This document shows positions 8,501 through 13,476 of a DNA stretch of 13,476 bases, one piece after another; the stretch's first letter is position 1, and every line of letters begins with the position of its first letter. Origin of the DNA: CAYWBI01 sp964456445 (GTDB lineage Bacteria; Calditrichota; Calditrichia; Calditrichales; J004). The position numbers and the translations under genes were made by a program. The stretch lies in the NCBI GenBank assembly GCA_964456445.1, contig CAYWBI010000107.1:1-13476 (forward strand). The letters are read 5' to 3'. The notes below the pieces were generated by a model. That model was not told the DNA's origin. It did no database searches and saw nothing but the letters and a program-made list of their open reading frames with translations.

Positions 8501-11157
8501 TTTTCCGTTTCAGTTAATAGCTGTTCACGCTCACGTTCCAACTGTTTTAGACCCTCGATGTTCCGGGTGATGGATATGATATGGGGGACTTCCTTGAGCA
8601 TGATAATAGCTGCGGACATCAGACCGGTTAAAAGGGAGCCACTCTTGGTACGGAATTGTGCCTCAAAATTTGTGACCTTGCCCGATCGTTTTAATTCATC
8701 GACCAATTTTTGGCGGTCTTGCGGATTGTCCCAAATGTTGATTTCTAAGGATGATTTACCGACAACTTCCTCACGCGTATAAGCGGTGATATCACAAAAA
8801 CCCTGGTTCACATCCACATACAAACCATCCTCAAGACGATTGATGTTTATCGCGTCTGGATTAGTGCTAAAGGTCAGTCGGAACCTTTCCTCGCTTTCCC
8901 TTAAATTTGATTCTATTCCTTTCTGCTCAGTGATATCATTGCTGATAGCGGAAACGCCAATACAGTCTTTGTTTAAAATTATGGGATTAAGCGCCACGCT
9001 AAAATAATGAAGTTGATTTTCTATATTCTCTGAAAATTCAAAAATCAGTTGCCCGCCGGAAAGAGCACGTTCATATTTGTCTTTCCAAAAATGCTTTAGC
9101 TCCGGAGATAAAATGTCTAAAGCGTTAAGTCCTTTTTTTATGCTTATGCCGTATACCTGTTTGTAATCCCGTTCAAATTTTTGGTTGAAGATCAAAAAAC
9201 AATAATCCTTGTCGATTGACCAAATGGATTCCTGACGGGCATTTATCAATGAACGTTTATTTGCTTCGGACTCAAGCAAGAGACTCTGTTGTCGTTTACG
9301 ATCGCTGATGTCGCGTACAAATGCTGCAACGAGGGGAGGGCTTTCGTTTCCCTGTTGCATGATGCTGATACTTACTTCGATGTCAATTTCCCGGCCATCC
9401 TTGCTGATGTGGGTTGTCTCAAAGCGGTCACGGCCCTTAGCGGTCATTTCCTGAATACGACGCGTGACTTCCTCTTTGGATAACCGGCCTTCCAATTGCC
9501 GGATATTCATCTTCAATAATTCACTGCGATCATAGCCGGTAAGCCTGCAGTATGCGGGATTTACATCGATGAGCCGTCCATCGACATCGGCCAGAATGTA
9601 TCCATCCATAGTGGTTTGCAAAATCAGGCTTATCTGATTTAGATGATTCTGTAACGCTTTTTCGTTCTCGACGCGCGTAGTAATATCCTGGCACATACCA
9701 AAAAGCTCTACCGCTTTTCCGTTTTTATAGCTGATATTTCCTTCGGTATGCACCGTTATAACTTTTCCGTCTTTTCGGATCAGCCGATATTCATTTGGGG
9801 ATATTATTTTTCTGCCGGAAGCCAATTCGTTTTGCAGCCATTCGGTAACGCGCTGTAAATCCTCCGGGTGATGGATCAATTGGTTTACTTTTGAATAATC
9901 AATTTTTTCATCTTTATCGTATTTTAAAAGTTCAAACATTCCCTCGGACCAGGTGACCTCGCCGCTACGCACATTCCAGGTGAAATCACCGATTTTAGCC
10001 AGATGTTGCGCCTCGTTAAGTTTTTGCTGACTGGATAACAGATCATTCTTCAGTTCTACACTTTGTGTAATGTCAATTGTGGAAATATAAATTCGTTCAA
10101 GGTTTTTTTCATACCCGGGTACCGCAGCCCACTTTAGTTGTACCTGTTTTTTATTTCCTTTTAGGGTTTTAACAGTGGCTTCAAATTGAAATTTGCTATG
10201 GCCTTCCGCGATGGCAATCAGTTCCTGTTTAAATGCCTGATATGACTCATCAGTGAATATGGCAGGTAAGCCATCTAATAATTCTTCTTTCGATTTTGCC
10301 TCATGCAGGATGAGTACCGCATTATTGAGTTCAATAATTTTAACCATCGCGGCCAATTCATTTACCTTTGCCGGATTTTCCTTAAAGTAAACATTAAAAT
10401 CTTTAACGCCCTCGTGTTTTAATTTTTTTATTTTTTTATAAACCTGCGAAAAATCTTCTTCCCAAATGGGAATGGGTGCGTATTCAAATAAAGCATGATA
10501 ATGAAGTTGACTTTGTCGTAATGCTTCATCGGTCTTCTTACGCTGTTCCGCTTTTCGCATTTGCTCCAGGGCAAATGATATATCCGCCGCCGCTTCTTCA
10601 AGAAGCTTTATCTCATCCGCATCAAAAAAATGCGCTTCAACGGCATAAACATTAAAGGCGCCGATCGCCTTGTTGTTTAAGTAAATGGGCAGGGCGGCGG
10701 ATGATTGGTATCCCTTTTCGATCGCGCGTTTACGCCAGGGTTTAAACTTGGGGTTGGATTGAAGATCGTTAAAAATAACACTTCTTTTTTCACGGATCGA
10801 TGTGGCGGTCGGCCCTTTGCTGGTTGGTCCATCATCGAGTTTTATTATAATGTTCCGCAGATAATCGGAACCGTCCCCGCTATATGCGACCGGTTCAATC
10901 CGGTTGGATTTTTGATCCACCATCCCGATCCAGGCCAACTTGAAATTGCCAAATGCGCATGTTGCATCACAGATTATCTGGAATAACTTCTGTTTGTCGC
11001 TTTCCCGGACAATTGCCTGATTGATCTGACTTAACGTCGCATACAAACGGGAGGCTTTTTCGAGTTTTTGTTGAGCTAATATCCGTGCTTTGATCTCTTT
11101 TTCTAAGATTGTTCGGTCTTCTTCAGCTTCCGTTCGGGCTTTGTGTTCGTCGTTCAT
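5527..11157 (-). CDS. Giant soluble hybrid histidine kinase: GAF, ~10 PAS modules, HisKA, HATPase, receiver
   Basis: A 1876-aa cytoplasmic sensor kinase with no signal peptide or membrane segment. Order: N-terminal coiled coil (about 10-36), GAF (about 47-198), an atypical PAS with a helical insert (about 214-366), then nine more PAS modules at about 382-495, 503-620, 633-745, 752-870, 885-995, 1003-1120, 1131-1250, 1254-1370 and 1377-1490. Most end in the D-I-T/S type PAC motif (DITTR, DISDR, DITEQ, DIIDINERK, DISEI, DITDRK, DITEK). HisKA is about 1500-1570 with H1516 in VAHDFNN. HATPase is about 1612-1733 (N1624, DTGKGM 1671-1676, FDPFFTTK 1685-1692, GTGLGL 1697-1702). The receiver is about 1755-1873 (EDDD, D1808, S1836, K1858). 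All phosphorelay residues are intact. The ATG at 11155-11157 has a strong AAGGAGA site 5 bases upstream. Signals are unknown; multiple PAS/GAF modules suggest redox, gas or small-molecule sensing or signal integration. No partner regulator adjoins. Confidence 0.95.
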   Translation of the reverse strand: MNDEHKARTEAEEDRTILEKEIKARILAQQKLEKASRLYATLSQINQAIVRESDKQKLFQIICDATCAFGNFKLAWIGMVDQKSNRIEPVAYSGDGSDYLRNIIIKLDDGPTSKGPTATSIREKRSVIFNDLQSNPKFKPWRKRAIEKGYQSSAALPIYLNNKAIGAFNVYAVEAHFFDADEIKLLEEAAADISFALEQMRKAEQRKKTDEALRQSQLHYHALFEYAPIPIWEEDFSQVYKKIKKLKHEGVKDFNVYFKENPAKVNELAAMVKIIELNNAVLILHEAKSKEELLDGLPAIFTDESYQAFKQELIAIAEGHSKFQFEATVKTLKGNKKQVQLKWAAVPGYEKNLERIYISTIDITQSVELKNDLLSSQQKLNEAQHLAKIGDFTWNVRSGEVTWSEGMFELLKYDKDEKIDYSKVNQLIHHPEDLQRVTEWLQNELASGRKIISPNEYRLIRKDGKVITVHTEGNISYKNGKAVELFGMCQDITTRVENEKALQNHLNQISLILQTTMDGYILADVDGRLIDVNPAYCRLTGYDRSELLKMNIRQLEGRLSKEEVTRRIQEMTAKGRDRFETTHISKDGREIDIEVSISIMQQGNESPPLVAAFVRDISDRKRQQSLLLESEANKRSLINARQESIWSIDKDYCFLIFNQKFERDYKQVYGISIKKGLNALDILSPELKHFWKDKYERALSGGQLIFEFSENIENQLHYFSVALNPIILNKDCIGVSAISNDITEQKGIESNLRESEERFRLTFSTNPDAININRLEDGLYVDVNQGFCDITAYTREEVVGKSSLEINIWDNPQDRQKLVDELKRSGKVTNFEAQFRTKSGSLLTGLMSAAIIMLKEVPHIISITRNIEGLKQLEREREQLLTETENSRKLLDDVFSRIHDGVVGLDVGWHYTYLNEQAAKMLNREKPEDLLGKHIWTEYPEGIDQPFYKAYHQAMKTQEMVYLQEYYPPWDRWFENRIYPSPDGLTVYFTEITDAKKADLALQKNQAQFRNMFEYASIGKGISDTEGHFIRVNQCFADMLGYTRDALQAKSWMDVTHPEDLARGNKLTTDLISGTISHFTLEHRLLNSNGTVIWVSLNLVTIPGDNKIKTYLIGDIIDINERKEAERALISSERRLIEAQRVGGVGCWELDIRNDTLFWSDEVYTMLELSPTDFEGTFESFLSYVHPEDRDYVNTSYMDSLKNKTNYDIVHRIKMNDGRIKYIHERCETEYDADGTAIKSLGTIHDISEIKESETKFRNLFEISNDAIYVLYKKRFVLVNSKFSEIFGYSSDECRADDFDFMKLVAPESRQLIKSRMAEQSKDETLPALYEFIGQAKDGHKIICEVSVSQVEFEGGIASQGILRDITDRKQADQKLRQLVTVTEQSPIAIVITNTNGEIEYVNPRYEDSSGYLSSEVMGKNCNILKSGKTPLETYENLWATILAGKTWKGVFTNKRKNGELYYENATIGPIYDDKGIITHYVALKEDITEKRNLEQQLRQSQKMEAIGVLAGGVAHDFNNLITVINGYSELLILGMKKDNPAIEHLRQIQGAGRRASNLTRQLLAFIRKQIMKQEVMDVNNLVSEMEKMLHLLIGEDIDLVTSYDSDIDAIKADPGQIEQIILNLAVNSRDAMPLGGRLTIETQKIYLDEVYTEKHQEVTPGAYVMIAVSDTGKGMDKKTQARIFDPFFTTKEVGKGTGLGLSTVYGIVKQSKGYIWVYSEINQGTTFKIYFPVHKEANTIVKASSLKISTFLGNETLLIVEDDDALRELAVITLETFGYKIYFKSNGSDALKFAKKHNNPIDLLLTDVIMPHMGGPELARKIVAIMPTIKILYMSGYTSNAIVHHGVLDEKINLIQKPFNQTDLAKKIRDILDDK

Positions 11158-11161
11158 TTTA

Positions 11162-11168
11162 TCTCCTT
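11162..11168 (-). promoter_or_regulatory. Strong Shine-Dalgarno of the large kinase
   Basis: On the minus strand AAGGAGA is followed by TAAA and the ATG. It is the best ribosome binding site in the window and fixes the kinase start. The other genes have weak or no recognisable sites. Confidence 0.8.
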
Positions 11169-11291
11169 GGAGAGAAAAGCTAAAAATGTCGAGAGAAAGT
11201 AGATCTGTTTCGGAAACGGTCTATATCTGTGTAACGGAACCCTCAGCTTTGTTTGTAAATTAATCATCCGTTTTCACCAGTGCGTCACTAT

Positions 11292-11320
11292 AACTTAACA
11301 TGATGCTATGGAATGTTCAA
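11292..11320 (-). promoter_or_regulatory. Possible promoter of the large kinase
   Basis: On the minus strand TTGAAC (11315-11320) and TAAGTT (11292-11297) are 17 bases apart, giving a leader of about 130 bases. The -35 box is identical to that proposed for the YaiI-like gene. The -10 box is weak, so the call is tentative. Confidence 0.25.
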
Positions 11321-11363
11321 CTGGTTTCATGTTTTTTAATACGAGAAGATTTTTGATGGTTTT

Positions 11364-11398
11364 TATAAAATGACGTCTGAAAGACATCCCGTTTTATA
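11364..11398 (-). terminator. Terminator-like hairpin after the glycosidase gene
   Basis: The outer stem is TATAAAATG (11364-11372) against CGTTTTATA (11390-11398): 8 Watson-Crick pairs and one T-G wobble. An inner stem GTCT/AGAC closes a three-base loop after a small internal loop. It begins 28 bases past the glycosidase stop on the minus strand and is followed there by AAACCATC and further AT-rich sequence, with no clean T-run. It could instead be a processing or stability element. Confidence 0.4.
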
Positions 11399-11425
11399 GC
11401 TCTGAATTGATCTGAACCGGATAAC

Positions 11426-13372
11426 TTAGCGATTCCTGATTAAGATCATCCGGCCTGTTGCCACTAAATTTTGATATTTGATGCGGCAGAAATATACACC
11501 GCTCCGTATTCCGTTGAAATTTGCCTTTATTCTTTTAGCGCCGCCTGAAAAATACTTTTTTCTCAGTTTAAAAATATGTTGTCCCAGCATACCATAAACA
11601 TCGATACTGACGTCCCCCGGGCCAGGAAGATAAAATTGAAAAAATGTATAACTGTTAAATGGGTTCGGAAAGTTTTGGGGTAATTTTAGTCCCAAAGCTT
11701 TATTTCTCGGTTTTAATACATGTTGATCAAGGGAAGTTGGTATATCGGCTGCCACGATCGGCGCGGCCCAATCGCTACTGAGTAAAATTTGGGTTGCATA
11801 CATTCTCTTTGTAAAAAGTCCATATTTTATGGTAAAGCCTGCCGCAAAAGTGGCCACCTGTGTTTCAGAAGGTATATCGAAATCATCCAGAAATGACCAG
11901 CCGTGTATTAAAGAACCGAGCGATGTAGTTTTTGCCGATCCCGGGGCAAAGCCAATATGCGGGTGCATGGAGTAGCTTATTTGATTATCGATGATGGTAA
12001 AGATTGAATCGGCCGGGAGATGGATATTTAAATAGTTTTTTGCGCCCGGTACAAGATTTGCCGGAAGAATTTCGAAACTAATGGATGGTAACAGGAGTCC
12101 CTCATTTGTAGCTAATACAACGATGTGTTCTGTTTTTAGTGTATCATGGTTGTTATCATAAAAACAAAAATTTAGACAAAGATCTTTTATGTCATCTTTT
12201 AGCTGAATGTTTAAAGCGTCTTTAAAATACGTGTTGTTTATTGGTTTGCTTAGTAAAATGCTGTCATTGCAGCTTATGGAAAAGGAAGTGACCGTCGTGT
12301 GCAGGAACAATTCTATTGGTATGGCCCCTCGGTAAATATGATCATTTTTGGGCTCTGTTATAATGGCCTTATTATAGTTGGCGAAAGCCTTCCATGCCGG
12401 GCGGACCTCTCCGATATTATCGGATAGACCGGAAAAACCGATCAGGCCAAACCATTCTTCAGGATCGTCATCATGAACAAATTCATTTCCGCCTTTCCAC
12501 CAGCCGTCATGATATTGAAAGACACAAGCGCCCTGGGCCCCGGCGTCAATTAACTGACGGTACATCAGGATATCCCCGCTGGCCTGCTGATCGGGCGTAT
12601 TACCGCCATAACCATACACGCTGTCTGAATATCCGGGGGAAACGGACAGTCCGAATTCGCTTATAATAAACGGTTTATCGGCAGCCCGGTTGTTTTTTAA
12701 ATAGTTGAGATAACCCATATACCCGCATGATTGGCTTATGGTTACCGGGTTATAGATATAGGCGTTGTAGGCGGCAAAATCAAAATTGTCCATACCGATA
12801 TAATCATCTGCGATGCTGTTCGAAAAGGAAACCGGTATTCCCGGATGGTGCTGATGTATGAGATTTATAACCTGGAACCATAAATCCGCGAGGTTTTGTG
12901 CGCCGGCTTCATAAATATGATCGGCGGTCGGTTCGTTCATAATGAGATAGCCGATGATGGATGGATAATGCTGTGTATAACTTAAAATATCTGAAACTTG
13001 TTTCATTACGGAAGATTTAAAATCCGCGTCACCAAAAGCACCATTCGGATCGATCCAAATGCCAAATAAAATTTTCAGGCCGCTGGCCTCCACGAGCTGC
13101 AGTTCTTCTTCGCTAAGCGCACTCCAGGTGCGGATGGTGTTAAAACCTGCATCCTTTATCCGTGAAAGATCGGCGTTTATTTGCGCGGCGTCAAATTCAT
13201 AGTTCCAGGGAAGCTGGCCGGGTCGGGCATGGGTTTCATAACCGATTCCTTTTATAAAAAACTTCTGACCGTCCAGATAAAACCAATCACCGATAATACG
13301 TACATTCCGTGGGTAGATAAAGGCGCTGAAGAGGAAAATGAAGCAGATAATGTTCTGTGTCTTAATTTGCAT
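11426..13372 (-). CDS. Secreted TIM-barrel glycoside hydrolase (clan GH-A, GH2/GH5-like) with type IX secretion sorting domain
   Basis: A 648-aa exported enzyme. The N-terminus has a short basic region and a hydrophobic stretch (about 8-20), a signal peptide. The catalytic domain runs about 24-335: FYLDGQKFFIKGIGYE, RIKDAGFNTIRTWSA, then IMNEP with the probable acid/base E147, and IISEFG with the probable nucleophile E239. This two-glutamate layout and NEP motif define clan GH-A retaining glycosidases. It most resembles the catalytic barrel of GH2/GH5-type or glucanosyltransferase-like enzymes, but the family and substrate cannot be fixed by eye. About 340-555 looks like beta-rich accessory modules without a recognised family. 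The last ~85 residues (LPQNFPNPFNSYTFFQF, DVYGMLGQ, GIRSGVYFCRI) are a type IX secretion C-terminal sorting domain, normally removed on export or used for surface anchoring. The upstream region (13373-13476) is AT-rich with no clear Shine-Dalgarno. Its role is probably extracellular glycan hydrolysis or remodelling. Confidence 0.88.
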   Translation of the reverse strand: MQIKTQNIICFIFLFSAFIYPRNVRIIGDWFYLDGQKFFIKGIGYETHARPGQLPWNYEFDAAQINADLSRIKDAGFNTIRTWSALSEEELQLVEASGLKILFGIWIDPNGAFGDADFKSSVMKQVSDILSYTQHYPSIIGYLIMNEPTADHIYEAGAQNLADLWFQVINLIHQHHPGIPVSFSNSIADDYIGMDNFDFAAYNAYIYNPVTISQSCGYMGYLNYLKNNRAADKPFIISEFGLSVSPGYSDSVYGYGGNTPDQQASGDILMYRQLIDAGAQGACVFQYHDGWWKGGNEFVHDDDPEEWFGLIGFSGLSDNIGEVRPAWKAFANYNKAIITEPKNDHIYRGAIPIELFLHTTVTSFSISCNDSILLSKPINNTYFKDALNIQLKDDIKDLCLNFCFYDNNHDTLKTEHIVVLATNEGLLLPSISFEILPANLVPGAKNYLNIHLPADSIFTIIDNQISYSMHPHIGFAPGSAKTTSLGSLIHGWSFLDDFDIPSETQVATFAAGFTIKYGLFTKRMYATQILLSSDWAAPIVAADIPTSLDQHVLKPRNKALGLKLPQNFPNPFNSYTFFQFYLPGPGDVSIDVYGMLGQHIFKLRKKYFSGGAKRIKANFNGIRSGVYFCRIKYQNLVATGRMILIRNR

Positions 13373-13476
13373 GGTTTTTTACTTGCCAAAAGTTTGTTCT
13401 CAAAATACAAAAAAACGACAGCATATATGACTCTGTTTATTTAAACGGTTTATAAATTTGCAACATAAGGCGCCCG

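Noticed and set aside
1866..11157. Idea that the two kinases and the YaiI-like gene form one operon
   Set aside because: The gaps are 469 and 213 bp, the large kinase is followed by a terminator-like hairpin, and the YaiI-like gene has its own promoter-like boxes.
13181..13444. 87-codon plus-strand frame at the right end
   Set aside because: It is antisense to the N-terminus of the glycosidase, with no start signals or recognisable domain.
1..13476. Possible defence system, mobile element or CRISPR locus
   Set aside because: No repeat-spacer pattern, transposase, integrase, nuclease-helicase module, toxin-antitoxin pair or target-site duplication was seen. The YaiI-like protein has a nuclease-like fold by family, but it stands alone and is a common chromosomal gene.

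Overview
The window is ordinary chromosomal DNA from a free-living bacterium, probably of the FCB group (Calditrichota, KSB1 or Ignavibacteria-like). The main clue is the extracellular glycosidase at the right end. Its C-terminus carries a type IX secretion sorting domain that opens with a PQNFPNPFN motif, which is characteristic of those lineages. The large hybrid histidine kinases with AHDFNN-type H-boxes and the moderate to low GC content also fit. The exact phylum is an inference.

Layout, left to right. Positions 1-298 are non-coding and hold an imperfect palindromic intergenic repeat (55-108) and a possible promoter. An unusually long aldo/keto reductase (299-1795, +) follows. A 20-codon reading frame overlaps its stop codon by one base. 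Everything else lies on the minus strand: a membrane-bound hybrid histidine kinase with a periplasmic solute-binding sensor (1866-4394), a 469-bp gap with no gene, a small YaiI/YqxD (UPF0178) protein (4864-5313), a very large soluble hybrid kinase with one GAF and about ten PAS modules (5527-11157), and a secreted TIM-barrel glycoside hydrolase (11426-13372). Hairpins that could end transcription follow the large kinase (5477-5501) and the glycosidase (11364-11398).

The genes look like separate transcription units and not one operon. The minus-strand genes are separated by 213-469 bp, two of these gaps contain hairpins, and the reductase converges on the first kinase. The common theme is signalling. 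Both kinases have a full HisKA/HATPase core and a C-terminal receiver domain. Neither has a DNA-binding output domain or a cognate regulator nearby, so both are orphan hybrid kinases whose targets lie outside the window. The glycosidase implies breakdown or remodelling of polysaccharide outside the cell. No functional link to the kinases is visible.

I found no rRNA, tRNA, CRISPR array, transposase, integrase, phage gene or recognisable defence system. The best points for a second look are the PAS-array kinase, the helical insertion in the reductase, the nested inverted repeat across the big kinase's stop codon, and the higher GC of the reductase gene.
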